NCBI RefSeq assembly: GCF_008831305.1
Contig: NZ_ML708624.1
Coordinates: forward strand, 20,801 to 84,800
Direction of reading: 5' to 3'
Source: Kocuria coralli
GTDB taxonomy: Bacteria; Actinomycetota; Actinomycetes; Actinomycetales; Micrococcaceae
Length of the DNA stretch: 64,000 nucleotides
Shown here: piece by piece, positions 1 to 10,932 of the stretch
Layout: each line of letters opens with the position of its first letter
Numbering within the stretch: position 1 is the first letter of the stretch
Program-made: the position numbers and the translations under genes
Notes under the pieces: model-generated
The model's input: the letters and a program-made list of their open reading frames with translations, nothing else
What the model was told of the DNA's origin: nothing
The model's database searches: none

Positions 1-1752
1 GCCCGATCGCACGCCATCCTCCACGACCACCACGATCCGGTGCCGGCGGGCGAGATCCCCCAGGGACGACGGCACGGGAAGCACCCAGCGCGGGTCCACT
101 ACGGTGGCGGTCACGCCGTGGGCCTCCAGGCGCCGGGCGGTCTCCAGGCAGGTCCCTGCCATAGCGCCGACGGCGACGATCAGCACGTCCCGGTCGTGGT
201 CCGGGACCTCCCTGCCGGTCCCCGTCCGCAGGAGGACGTCGACGCCGTCCTCCAGCCGCTCGACCGCGGGGATCTCCTGGCCCACGTCGCCCTTGGGATA
301 GCGGATCACGGTGGGTGCGTCGTCGACGGCGACCGCCTCCCGGAGCTGCTCGATCATGCTGGGCTCGTCGCGAGGGGCAGCCAGGTGCAGGCCGGGGACG
401 ATCTGCAGCAGGGCCAGGTCCCACATGCCGTGGTGGCTGGGTCCGTCGGGCCCGGTCACGCCGGAGCGGTCCAGGACCACGGTCACCCCCGCCTTGTGGA
501 GGGCGACGTCCATGAGCAGCTGGTCGAACCCGCGGTTCAGGAAGGTCGCGTAGAGGGCCACCACGGGGTGCAGGCCGCCGAAGGCCATGCCTGCCGCCAT
601 GGTGAGGGCGTGCTGTTCCGCGATCCCGACGTCCACGACCCGGTCCGGATGGGCGGCCTGCATCTTCTCCAGGCCGACGGGGATCAGCATGGCACCGGTG
701 ACGCCCACGATGTCCTCCCGCTCGTCGGCGATCGCGGCGATCTCGTCGCGGAAGACCGCGGTCCACGACCGGCCCGAACTGGGTTTCATGGGCTGGCCGG
801 TCTCCGGGTTGATCGTGCCCACCGCATGGAACATGTCGGCCTCGTCGGCCACCGCGGGAGCATAACCGTGACCCTTCTCCGTGATCGCATGCACGATCAC
901 CGGCCCGCCGAAGTTCCTGGCGTTGCGCAGCGCCTGCTCCAGTGCCTCCTGGTCGTGCCCGTCCACGGGACCCACGTACTTCATCCCCAGGTCGGCGAAC
1001 AGCCCGTGAGGGACCACGACGTCCTTGATGCCGACCTTCATGCCGTGCAGACCGCGATAGGCCGCCTGGCCGAGGGGGCCGGCGTTCTTGAGGCCGTCCT
1101 TGACGGTGGTCAGGAGCTCCTCGTACCGGCGGTCCGTGCGCACGGCGTCCACGCCCTGCTGCACGTCGGCCTTGAGGTTGTGCAGCTGGCGGGCCAGGCC
1201 GCCCACGGTCGGGGCGTAGGAGCGGCCGTTGTCGTTGACCACGATGACCACCCTGCGGTCGGGGTCGCCCGCGATGTTGTTGGCCGCCTCCCAGGTCATG
1301 CCGCCCGTCATGGCGCCGTCGCCGACCACGACGACGACGGTGCGATCGTCCTGGCCGGTCATCGAGAACGCCCGGGAGATCCCGTCTGCCCAGGACAGCG
1401 ACGATGAGGCGTGGGAGGACTCGACGACGTCGTGGGCGGACTCACCGCGGTCCGGGTAGCCGGCCAGGCCGCCCGACTGGCGCAGGGTGGAGAAGTCGTG
1501 GCGCCCGGTCAGGAGCTTGTGGACATAGGACTGGTGGCCGGTGTCGAAGACCACCGGGTCCTGGGGCGAGTCGAAGACGCGGTGAAGAGCCAGAGTCAGT
1601 TCCACCACGCCCAGGTTCGGGCCCAGGTGCCCCCCGGTCGCCGACACATTGGTGACCAGGAACTCCCGGATCTCGCCGGCCAGCTGGTCGAGTTCCTGCT
1701 GCGACAATGCGTCGAGGTCCCGGGGGCCGTGGATACGCTCAAGCAGGGTCAT
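1..1752 (-). CDS. dxs: 1-deoxy-D-xylulose-5-phosphate synthase (C-terminus cut by window edge)
   Basis: Condenses pyruvate and glyceraldehyde 3-phosphate to DXP with thiamine diphosphate, the first step of the MEP isoprenoid pathway; cytosolic. The first 584 codons are present and the frame stays open to base 1; the family is about 630-650 residues, so only the C-terminal transketolase-C end is missing. Visible: N-terminal [16 protein letters not shown] block, the ThDP-binding [16 protein letters not shown], and the pyrimidine-domain [21 protein letters not shown] start (1750-1752) is preceded by AGGAGG, a strong Shine-Dalgarno. It lies downstream of acnA on the same strand, separated by the acnA terminator, so it is probably transcribed on its own. 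Confidence 0.97.
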   Translation of the reverse strand, partial: MTLLERIHGPRDLDALSQQELDQLAGEIREFLVTNVSATGGHLGPNLGVVELTLALHRVFDSPQDPVVFDTGHQSYVHKLLTGRHDFSTLRQSGGLAGYPDRGESAHDVVESSHASSSLSWADGISRAFSMTGQDDRTVVVVVGDGAMTGGMTWEAANNIAGDPDRRVVIVVNDNGRSYAPTVGGLARQLHNLKADVQQGVDAVRTDRRYEELLTTVKDGLKNAGPLGQAAYRGLHGMKVGIKDVVVPHGLFADLGMKYVGPVDGHDQEALEQALRNARNFGGPVIVHAITEKGHGYAPAVADEADMFHAVGTINPETGQPMKPSSGRSWTAVFRDEIAAIADEREDIVGVTGAMLIPVGLEKMQAAHPDRVVDVGIAEQHALTMAAGMAFGGLHPVVALYATFLNRGFDQLLMDVALHKAGVTVVLDRSGVTGPDGPSHHGMWDLALLQIVPGLHLAAPRDEPSMIEQLREAVAVDDAPTVIRYPKGDVGQEIPAVERLEDGVDVLLRTGTGREVPDHDRDVLIVAVGAMAGTCLETARRLEAHGVTATVVDPRWVLPVPSSLGDLARRHRIVVVVEDGVRSG

Positions 1753-1842
1753 GGTTCTCCTCCTGGTTCCCCGTCATGGTTCACCGTCTTTTCGTCGATC
1801 GTACGCCCACCAGGGGATATTGCCGGGAACGCATCAACGGTA

Positions 1843-1876
1843 AGGGCCCGCCCCGTCGGGTGACGGAGCGGGCCCT
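1843..1876 (-). terminator. acnA terminator hairpin
   Basis: Inverted repeat of about 15 bp arms (AGGGCCCGC...GCGGGCCCT with one internal mismatch) around a GGGT loop, 14 bases past the acnA stop. No clear U-run follows on the minus strand, so it may act as a GC-type actinobacterial terminator. Confidence 0.6.
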
Positions 1877-1889
1877 GGATCCGCGTGGG

Positions 1890-4571
<2,682 letters not shown>

Positions 4572-4663
4572 ATTGCCCGGAACTCCTCTCGCCACGGTTG
4601 TGAAGTACCGCAGACGTCATGAGCCGCTTGGCGACGACGACGACGTCCCGGCAGTCGCCGCCC

Positions 4664-4669
4664 AATATA
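4664..4669 (-). promoter_or_regulatory. possible acnA -10 element
   Basis: TATATT on the minus strand, about 93 bases before the acnA ATG. No good -35 hexamer lies at 16-19 bases, so this is tentative. Confidence 0.3.
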
Positions 4670-4722
4670 CCGCTTCCAGGCCCCAGGATCCTCAGCGACG
4701 CCGGCCCGGGAGGTCGTTTGAC

Positions 4723-4733
4723 GACAAATTGTC
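4723..4733. promoter_or_regulatory. small palindrome upstream of acnA
   Basis: GACAAATTGTC, a 5-bp inverted repeat around one base, AT-rich inside otherwise GC-rich DNA, about 55 bases upstream of the tentative acnA -10. It could be an operator; no known aconitase regulator motif was matched. Confidence 0.25.
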
Positions 4734-4784
4734 ACCGCTCGGACCGGGTGGTATCGAACAGGTCCAGCCAGCGTCTCGGGGCGT

Positions 4785-6305
4785 TCACCGGGTGAGGACC
4801 ACCAGGGTCTCGAGGTGGTGGGTGTTGGGGTAGAGGTCGAATCCCCGCACCGATTCGAACTGCCATCCGTGGTGCCGGAATCGGGCCAGATCCCTGGCCA
4901 GGGTGGCGGGGTCGCAGGAGAGGTAGACGATGCGGGAGGGCCCCAGGGCATTCAGGGCGTCGACCACGTTCTTGCCGGCACCGGCACGCGGCGGGTCCAG
5001 CACGACGACGCCGGGGCGGGCGGTCTCCGCCGCGGAACGGGTCGAGGACGCAGCACGGCTCCCCGCCCGGGAGGCCGTCCGGCGTGCCCGCCCGCCGCCC
5101 CTCTGCCGGGAGCCATGCGCCCGTCGGCGCGGCGCCCGCACCACGCCCGGCCAGCGTTCGGCCAGGACCTCGTCCACCGATCCCCGCACCACCTCCACCT
5201 GCTCCTGCGGGGCGGAGTTCCTGGCCGCGTCGGCGCTGGTGAGCGGCGAGCCCTCCACCGCCAGGACGTGACCGGATGCCCCCACCCCCTCCGCGAGCGC
5301 GGCGGTGAACAGCCCGGCCCCGGAATAGAGGTCGAGAGCGGTCTGCCCCCCGGTGAGCTGGGCGGCCTCGCCGACAGCCTCGAGGAGGGTCGCGGGAGCG
5401 TGACGGTGGATCTGCCAGAAACCGGCTGCCGAGACCTCCCAGGAGAACCCGCCGGCGCGCTCCCGGACCGTTGCCGTCCCGGCCAGCACCTCCGCCGGCC
5501 CGCGTTCCCCTTCAGCGGGGCCGAGCAGCACGGAGAGCCCGGGGCTGGCCTCCTCCAGGCGCGCGAGCAGTTCCCCCGCCAGCCGCTCCCTCAGTGCTTC
5601 CCTCAGGGCAGCGGAGTCGCCGGCTGCGGGGGTCACCACGATCGCCGGGGCCTCGCCGTCCGCTCCCCCGCAGGGTGCGACCAGGTCGATTCGCTCGGCT
5701 CCCGTGAAGTCGAGTTCGGCCAGGCCCAGCGCCTCCAGTGCCGGGACCATGAGCGGGAACCCGGCGACCGGGACGAGCGCCTCGGAACGGTGCGGGTGCA
5801 TGGCGATCGACCCGGCGGCGTCGACGGCGAAATGCGCTCGCGTGCGCCACCCCAGTCCGCGCGGGTCCTCACCGGGGAGGGCCTCTACGGCCGGGTCGAG
5901 GGCGTCCAGCTCCGCCGGCGCGAGCCGGCCGATGCCGCCGAGCAGTTCGCGCAGCACCCCGGTCTTGACCTCCCGCTGACGCTCGAGCGTCAGATGGCCC
6001 ATCTCCGCACCTCCCACGGGAGGGAGGCCCCCGGCCGCGGTCAGCAGGGCATCGGCGGCCTGCCATGGATGACGGTCGCGGCGATGGGGGGACGCCTCCA
6101 GGACCTCGACGGTATCCGCTCGCCAGAACTTCGCGCCAGGGTCGGCGTCGGTGAGCCGGGCCTTCACTCGCTCGCCGGAATCCGCGTGCCTGACGAAGAC
6201 CACCCGGCCCTCGTCCGTGCGGGCCACCGTGTGACCGCCGTACGCCCAGGGACCGGGGGTGAGCACGAGGTCCTTCGGGGATCGATCGGGTGCGGGGGAA
6301 GTCAA
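4785..6305 (-). CDS. TRAM-domain RNA (uracil-5-)-methyltransferase, TrmA/RlmD family
   Basis: SAM-dependent m5U methyltransferase acting on tRNA or 23S rRNA; which RNA is not decidable here. 506 residues: N-terminal TRAM-like beta domain (about 10-65), central RNA-binding region, then a Rossmann catalytic domain with SAM motif LDLYSGAGLF (325-333), LDPPRAG (436-442), nucleophile C464 in LSCDPATLARD and general base E499 in HHLETLVVL. The four-cysteine Fe-S motif of RlmD is absent, as in Gram-positive relatives. Start TTG overlaps the upstream permease stop as TTGA, implying translational coupling; a GTG at codon 14 is an alternative. Odd: an Arg/Ser/Gly-rich stretch of about 40 residues (390-430) interrupts the catalytic domain just before LDPPR. 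Confidence 0.9.
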   Translation of the reverse strand: MTSPAPDRSPKDLVLTPGPWAYGGHTVARTDEGRVVFVRHADSGERVKARLTDADPGAKFWRADTVEVLEASPHRRDRHPWQAADALLTAAGGLPPVGGAEMGHLTLERQREVKTGVLRELLGGIGRLAPAELDALDPAVEALPGEDPRGLGWRTRAHFAVDAAGSIAMHPHRSEALVPVAGFPLMVPALEALGLAELDFTGAERIDLVAPCGGADGEAPAIVVTPAAGDSAALREALRERLAGELLARLEEASPGLSVLLGPAEGERGPAEVLAGTATVRERAGGFSWEVSAAGFWQIHRHAPATLLEAVGEAAQLTGGQTALDLYSGAGLFTAALAEGVGASGHVLAVEGSPLTSADAARNSAPQEQVEVVRGSVDEVLAERWPGVVRAPRRRAHGSRQRGGGRARRTASRAGSRAASSTRSAAETARPGVVVLDPPRAGAGKNVVDALNALGPSRIVYLSCDPATLARDLARFRHHGWQFESVRGFDLYPNTHHLETLVVLTR

Positions 6306-8374
6306 GGGCGCTCCGTACTGGTCGGGTGCTGGGTGCCGGTCTGCGCCACATTCTCGCCCGAGTGCCCCTGATCCTGCGACTCGGCCTGCTGCGAGACGGG
6401 ATGCTGCGAGCCGGCAGGCGGCGAGTCCACGTGCGAGGAGTCCACCTGCCAGGGCACGGAGGCGATCATCACCCCGGGCTCCAGGCGGAGGCGGTTGGCC
6501 AGGGCGCGCGCGGACTGGTTGTGCAGGGCCTGCTCCCACCGGCTGCTCACCACGTACTCGGGGAGGTAGACCACGAACAGGTCCCGCGGCGAGCGGCGGC
6601 GTATCCGGCGTAGGTGGTCGATCACGGGCTGGACCGAGTCGCGGTAGGGGGCGTCGAGCACGGTGATGGGAACGGGGATCTCCAGCCGCTCCCAGTCCTG
6701 CAGGATCCGGTCCGTGGCGGTCTGCGAGACATCGACGACGAGCGCCTCCAGGGTGGACGGGCGGGAGGCCCGCGCGTAGGCCAGCGCCCGCATCACGGGC
6801 TTGCGCACCGAGGCGACGATGATCATGGCGTGCACCCTCGACGGGAGGGCGCGGACGGGCGACCCGGCCACCAGCCTCAGCTCGCGGTCCACGGAGTCGT
6901 AGTGGCGGCGGATGGCCAGCATCAGACCGCCGAGGACCGACATGGCGAGCAGGGTGATCCAGGCACCCTGCGCGAACTTGGTCACCAGGACGATCACCAG
7001 CACGGTGGCGCACAGGACGAGCGCGACGTGGGCCAGCACGACGGGCCCGATCATCCGGCGGCGCTGCTCCGGGGCGTGCACATGCCGTCGCTGACGCCGC
7101 CAGTGACGCACCATGCCGGCCTGGGTCACGGTGAAGGAGGCGAAGACCCCCACGACGTAGAGCTGCACCAGGTCGTTGACGCTGGCGCGGAAGACCAGGG
7201 TCAGGATCGCGGCGGCCACCAGCAGGGCGATGACGCCGTTGGTGAATGCGAACCGGTCGCCGCGTGACTTGAGCTGGCGGGGCAGGAACGAGTCCCGGGC
7301 CAGCCTGGAGCCCAGGGAGGGGAAGCCGGAGAACGCGGTGGAGGCGGCGAAGACGAGCACCATGACCGTGGCCAGGATCACGACGTAGAAGAGGGGCGTC
7401 TCCAGACCGAAGACCGCGCGGGCCAGTTGACCCAGCAGCGGATTCTGGTAGAAGTCCTCCGCCGGGGCCTGGCCGTCGATCCGCAGCTGGGCCACCGGGT
7501 CCAGGACCACCACGGCTCCGGTGCGCCCCACCAGGTACATGGTGCCCAGCAGCAGCACGCAGGAGATCGCTCCCATGATGGTGAGAATGGTCGAGGCGTT
7601 CTGCGCGCGCGGCTTCCTGAGATAGGCCACCGCGCCCGTCACCGATTCCACACCGGTCACGGAGACGGCTCCCGAGGAGAACGCCCGGAGGATGAGCATG
7701 ATCACGGCCAGGGTGGTCCATGCGGTGTCCCCGGAGCCCGCGGGCAGCACCTCCCACGATGCCGACGGCACCGGCGCCAAGGTCCCGGTGGCGGATTTGA
7801 CCAGCCCCGTCCCGATCAGCGCGAGCATCACGACGACGAACAGGTAGGTCGGCACCACCGCGGCGCGGCCCATGAAACGGATACCGCGCAGGTTCAGCAG
7901 CCCGGCGATCAGGATGCCGACCAGGGCCACCTCGATGCGGTGGTCGACCAGGCGGGGGAACGCCGCCGCCAGGTACTGGGCGGCGGCCGAGGTGGAGACC
8001 GCCACCACCAGGATGAAATCCACCATCAGGGCGGCACCGACCGCCACCCCGGCGCGGCGGCCGAGGTTCTTGGAGGCGATCTCGTAATCCCCGCCGCCCG
8101 AGGGATAGACGCGCAGGTTCTGCCGGTAGGCCGCGACCACCACCGCAGTGACCAGGACGACCGCAAGACCGACCCATGGGGAGATCGTCACCGCCGCCAC
8201 GCCCGCCAGAGCCAGCGTCAGCACGATCTCGTCCGGGGCATAGGCCACGGAGGACAGCGCATCGGCCGAGAAGACGGGCAGCCCCGTGCGCTTGGGCAGG
8301 GCCGTCTCCGCGAACCGCTCGTTGTGCAGCGGCCGGCCCACCAGGGTCGCGCGTACCGCTCGGAAGATGCTCAC
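6302..8374 (-). CDS. APC-superfamily permease, KimA-like K+ importer
   Basis: 690-residue membrane protein. About 12 hydrophobic segments fill residues 50-470, followed by a roughly 200-residue cytosolic C-terminal domain. The N-terminal signature FSADALSSVAYAPDEI, then YPSGGGDYEIASKNLG and VDFILVVAVSTSAAAQYL, match the pattern I recall for Bacillus KimA (YdaO), a proton-coupled potassium importer inhibited by c-di-AMP through its C-terminal domain. Annotation as a generic amino-acid permease is the alternative. Two TrkA-type genes diverge from it 57 bases away, which favours potassium. Its stop overlaps the start of the downstream methyltransferase gene. A TAGCCT element lies about 10 bases before the ATG, so the leader is very short. 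Confidence 0.8.
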   Translation of the reverse strand: MSIFRAVRATLVGRPLHNERFAETALPKRTGLPVFSADALSSVAYAPDEIVLTLALAGVAAVTISPWVGLAVVLVTAVVVAAYRQNLRVYPSGGGDYEIASKNLGRRAGVAVGAALMVDFILVVAVSTSAAAQYLAAAFPRLVDHRIEVALVGILIAGLLNLRGIRFMGRAAVVPTYLFVVVMLALIGTGLVKSATGTLAPVPSASWEVLPAGSGDTAWTTLAVIMLILRAFSSGAVSVTGVESVTGAVAYLRKPRAQNASTILTIMGAISCVLLLGTMYLVGRTGAVVVLDPVAQLRIDGQAPAEDFYQNPLLGQLARAVFGLETPLFYVVILATVMVLVFAASTAFSGFPSLGSRLARDSFLPRQLKSRGDRFAFTNGVIALLVAAAILTLVFRASVNDLVQLYVVGVFASFTVTQAGMVRHWRRQRRHVHAPEQRRRMIGPVVLAHVALVLCATVLVIVLVTKFAQGAWITLLAMSVLGGLMLAIRRHYDSVDRELRLVAGSPVRALPSRVHAMIIVASVRKPVMRALAYARASRPSTLEALVVDVSQTATDRILQDWERLEIPVPITVLDAPYRDSVQPVIDHLRRIRRRSPRDLFVVYLPEYVVSSRWEQALHNQSARALANRLRLEPGVMIASVPWQVDSSHVDSPPAGSQHPVSQQAESQDQGHSGENVAQTGTQHPTSTERP

Positions 8375-8406
8375 GCGCTCAGGCTAGTCCTGTCGGGACA
8401 CGTTAC

Positions 8407-8418
8407 GTGCCCGGGCAC
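8407..8418. promoter_or_regulatory. perfect 12-bp palindrome in the kimA-like/trkA divergent promoter
   Basis: GTGCCCGGGCAC sits in the 56-base gap between the divergent starts, with a further half-site GGGCAC at 8425-8430 directly before the trkA1 ATG. The position is suitable for an operator acting on both genes; no regulator is identified. Confidence 0.35.
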
Positions 8419-8424
8419 TACCCT
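8419..8424 (+). promoter_or_regulatory. -10 element of trkA1 (leaderless)
   Basis: TACCCT followed by six bases and then ATG at 8431. No Shine-Dalgarno precedes this ATG, so transcription probably begins at the A of the start codon. Confidence 0.5.
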
Positions 8425-8430
8425 GGGCAC

Positions 8431-9159
8431 ATGCCGCACTTTGTGATCGTTGGTGCCGGGCGCGTGGGCGTCATGCTGGCCCATGCCCTGGAGGACGCGG
8501 GCCATTCCGTGGCCGTGATCGATCAGGACGACAGATCGCTGCGCCGTCTGCGCAGCGGGTTCCAGGGGAAGAAGGTCACGGGGCACGGCTTCGACCGGGA
8601 TGTCCTGCGGCGGGCGAGCGTGGAGACCGCCTACGCCCTGGCTGCGGTGTCCAGCGGCGACAATACGAACGTCCTGGCCGCCAGGGTGGCCCGGGAGACC
8701 TTCGGGGTCCAGCGCGTGGTGGCGCGGATCTACGACCCCGCCCGCGCCGAGTTCTACCAGCGGCTGGGCATCCCCACCGTGGCCTCCGTGCGCTGGACGG
8801 CCGATCAGGTGCTGCGGCGCATGCTCCCCGAGCAGAGCATCGCCGGGGATTGGCGCGAGGCCTCCGGGCGTCTCCAGCTGGGCGAGCTGAGCCTGGACGA
8901 CTCCTGGTCGGGCCTGCACCTGGATGCCATCGCCGAGGCCACCGGGGTCCGGATCGCGTTCCTGACCCGTTTCGGGGAGGGCATCCTGCCGGGTCCGTCG
9001 ACGAGCTACCAGAAGGGGGACGTGGTGCACGCCATGATGCGGATCGACGACGTCGACGAGGTCGCGCGCATCCTGGCCAGGCCGCCGTCGTCCCGGATCC
9101 GCGAGCTGGCCCAGTCGCTGCGGCCGGACGACGACGTCGAAGGGGGCGGTGAGGCGTGA
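8431..9159 (+). CDS. TrkA-family potassium uptake regulatory protein (first of pair)
   Basis: 242-residue cytosolic RCK protein: N-terminal Rossmann NAD(H)-binding domain with VGAGRVGVMLA near residue 6 and the acidic VIDQDD at the end of beta-2, followed by a TrkA-C domain (about 150-225). Such proteins gate K+ transporters in response to nucleotides. The start at 8431 was chosen over upstream in-frame codons because it begins the Rossmann strand directly and has a leaderless -10 in place. Its stop overlaps the start of the second TrkA gene by GTGA, so the two are translated together. In M. tuberculosis the equivalent pair, as I recall, is ceoB/ceoC, also divergent from this permease. No TrkH/TrkG channel gene is in the window. 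Confidence 0.9.
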   Translation: MPHFVIVGAGRVGVMLAHALEDAGHSVAVIDQDDRSLRRLRSGFQGKKVTGHGFDRDVLRRASVETAYALAAVSSGDNTNVLAARVARETFGVQRVVARIYDPARAEFYQRLGIPTVASVRWTADQVLRRMLPEQSIAGDWREASGRLQLGELSLDDSWSGLHLDAIAEATGVRIAFLTRFGEGILPGPSTSYQKGDVVHAMMRIDDVDEVARILARPPSSRIRELAQSLRPDDDVEGGGEA

Positions 9160-9812
9160 AGGTCGCCGTGGTGGGTGCCGGCTCCGTGGGAGCCTCGATC
9201 GTGCGGGAGCTCTCCGGTCACGGTCACAAGGTCGTCGTGATCGACGAGAAGCCCGACGCCATCGGCCGGGCGGACCTGCGCAACAGTCATTGGATCGTGG
9301 GAGACGCCTGCGATCCCCATGTCCTGCGCGAGGCCCAGCTCGAGCAGGTGGACATCATGGTCGCGGCGACCGGCGACGACAAGGTCAATCTGGTGGTCTC
9401 GCTCATGGCTCGCTCGGAGTTCGGCGTGCCGCGCACCGTGGGCCGGGTCAACAACCCCAAGAACGAGTGGATGTTCGACCCCGCCTGGGGCGTCGACGTC
9501 GCCGTCTCCACGCCGCGGCTGATCACGGCCCTGGTCGAGGAGGCGGTCGAGGTCGGCGACGTCGTGCGGCTGCTCAACCTGCAGTCCGACAAGGCCACGC
9601 TGAACGCGTACACCGTGCCGCACGGCCACGGGATGATCGCCACGACGGTCGGCGAGGTCCCCTGGCCGCCCGATGCCACCCTGGTGGCCATTCTGCGCGA
9701 CGGCGCCGCCATCGCGCCCACGCGCGACGACGTCATCGAAGCCGAGGACGAGCTGTTCTTCCTGGCCACCGACGACGGGGAGGAGCACCTTCAGGAACTG
9801 CTCGCCCCCTGA
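9156..9812 (+). CDS. TrkA-family potassium uptake regulatory protein (second of pair)
   Basis: 218-residue RCK protein with VVGAGSVGASIVREL at the N-terminus, VIDEKPD after beta-2, HWIVGDACDPHVL, and a TrkA-C domain in the last 80 residues. Start GTG overlaps the upstream gene's TGA by four bases. It probably forms a hetero- or pseudo-dimeric gating ring with the first protein, serving the divergent KimA-like permease or a Trk channel encoded elsewhere. The last 22 bases overlap the convergent DUF3159 gene, so the two messages are antisense at their 3' ends. Confidence 0.9.
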   Translation: MKVAVVGAGSVGASIVRELSGHGHKVVVIDEKPDAIGRADLRNSHWIVGDACDPHVLREAQLEQVDIMVAATGDDKVNLVVSLMARSEFGVPRTVGRVNNPKNEWMFDPAWGVDVAVSTPRLITALVEEAVEVGDVVRLLNLQSDKATLNAYTVPHGHGMIATTVGEVPWPPDATLVAILRDGAAIAPTRDDVIEAEDELFFLATDDGEEHLQELLAP

Positions 9813-10540
9813 GCGGGTTCGCCCCCGGGCCGGACCGCCTGCGGACGGGAGACCATCCAGCCCAGCCACAGCACCAGGGCGTACAGGGGGACGCCCATGA
9901 CCAGGCGCGCGATGCCCAGGGCGGCGACCTCGTCCGCGAAGTACAGCGGTACCTGCACCACCAGCCGCGCGGCGAACATGAGCACCACGAACAGGGTGGC
10001 CAGGCGGTAGGCCTTCATCCGGACGGGAACCGCCCGCCAGCGGGTGGCCTCCCCGCGGATGTAGCCGAAGATCAGGCCGAGGACGGGCCAGCGCACCACG
10101 ATCGACAGCAGCAGGGCCGCGCCGTAGACGGCGTTGATGTAGAAACCGGGGAGGTAGTAGTCCCGGGCCTGACCCGAGACGTTGGCGAATAGCGCGCAGA
10201 TCCCCACGCCCACCAGCCCCGACACGGCCTGGACCAGGGTCTGCCGCTGGATGAGGCGGATCACGGTGAACACGCCCGCCACGGCCAGGGCGCTGATCAG
10301 GGCCGGTCCGAGGCTGCCCGCCAGGACCAGCACGGCCAGGAACAGCGCGCCCGGCAGGACGGCCTCGACCAGGCCCCTCCAGCCTCCGATGGCATGCATC
10401 ACGTCGAGCTGCCCGCTCGCATCGCGCCGCATGCCCGAACGCTGGGCGTACGTGCTCAGGGCGGCCTCCACGGAGGGGCCGTCCTGGGACTGGGACGTAC
10501 CCGGCTTCGGCTGGGACCCGTCCGGGGTGGGCTCGGTCAT
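9791..10540 (-). CDS. DUF3159 membrane protein
   Basis: 249-residue integral membrane protein with about five or six hydrophobic segments from residue 55 onward (LVEAVLPGALFLAVLVLAG, then ALISALAVAGVFTVIRLIQ and later ones) and a charged, Pro/Gln-rich N-terminal 45 residues. The pattern DVMHAIGGWRGLVEAVLPG is characteristic of the actinobacterial DUF3159 family; function is unknown. ATG at 10540 overlaps the stop of the upstream OB-fold gene by ATGA, so the three genes DUF3710, OB-fold and DUF3159 form a tightly coupled operon. The 3' end overlaps the convergent trkA2 gene by 22 bases. Confidence 0.85.
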   Translation of the reverse strand: MTEPTPDGSQPKPGTSQSQDGPSVEAALSTYAQRSGMRRDASGQLDVMHAIGGWRGLVEAVLPGALFLAVLVLAGSLGPALISALAVAGVFTVIRLIQRQTLVQAVSGLVGVGICALFANVSGQARDYYLPGFYINAVYGAALLLSIVVRWPVLGLIFGYIRGEATRWRAVPVRMKAYRLATLFVVLMFAARLVVQVPLYFADEVAALGIARLVMGVPLYALVLWLGWMVSRPQAVRPGGEPAQGASSS

Positions 10541-10932
10541 CGCTGCACCTTCTTGGCCACGATCTCGTAGCGGGGGTTGAAAATGGTGGGCTCGGATCTG
10601 CGGTCGCACAGCAGCCCGACGCACTCCAGCGCCACGCCGACGGTCACTCCGGGCACCGCACGCTGGCCCTGCCACACGAGCCGGACCTGTTTCCTCTCGG
10701 CGCGCGGCCTTGCGGGGTCGTGCGCGATGACCAGGGCGGAGAACTCGGCGCGATCGTGGACCGGCGCGATCCTGACCTCGGTCACCACTCCCGTGACACG
10801 GACCCTGCGCCGCCCCGCGCCCGGTTCCGCGTCGGCCTCCGGGCAGCACAGGTTCGCCGGCTCCGCCGAGGGCGAGGGGCCGGTTCCCACCAAGGTGACG
10901 GGGGCGGTCACGGGAGGCGGTTCCCCGGTCAT
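10537..10932 (-). CDS. OB-fold domain protein
   Basis: 131 residues. The core from about 43 to 130 (RRVRVTGVVTEVRI, FSALVIAHDP, RKQVRLVWQGQ, VGVALECVGLL, IFNPRYEIVAKK) has the beta-barrel rhythm of a nucleic-acid-binding OB-fold like that of RecG-type proteins. The N-terminal 40 residues are Pro/Ala-rich and probably disordered. Both ends overlap neighbours by four bases (ATGA), so it is translated together with DUF3710 and DUF3159. Ligand and role are unknown. An equivalent gene sits in the same place in the mycobacterial cluster as I recall it. Confidence 0.8.
   Translation of the reverse strand: MTGEPPPVTAPVTLVGTGPSPSAEPANLCCPEADAEPGAGRRRVRVTGVVTEVRIAPVHDRAEFSALVIAHDPARPRAERKQVRLVWQGQRAVPGVTVGVALECVGLLCDRRSEPTIFNPRYEIVAKKVQR

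Noticed and set aside
4785..8177. Single 1130-codon minus-strand protein ending in the methyltransferase
   Set aside because: The first 600 codons are an alternative frame of the permease gene; the real methyltransferase starts at the TTG overlapping the permease stop.
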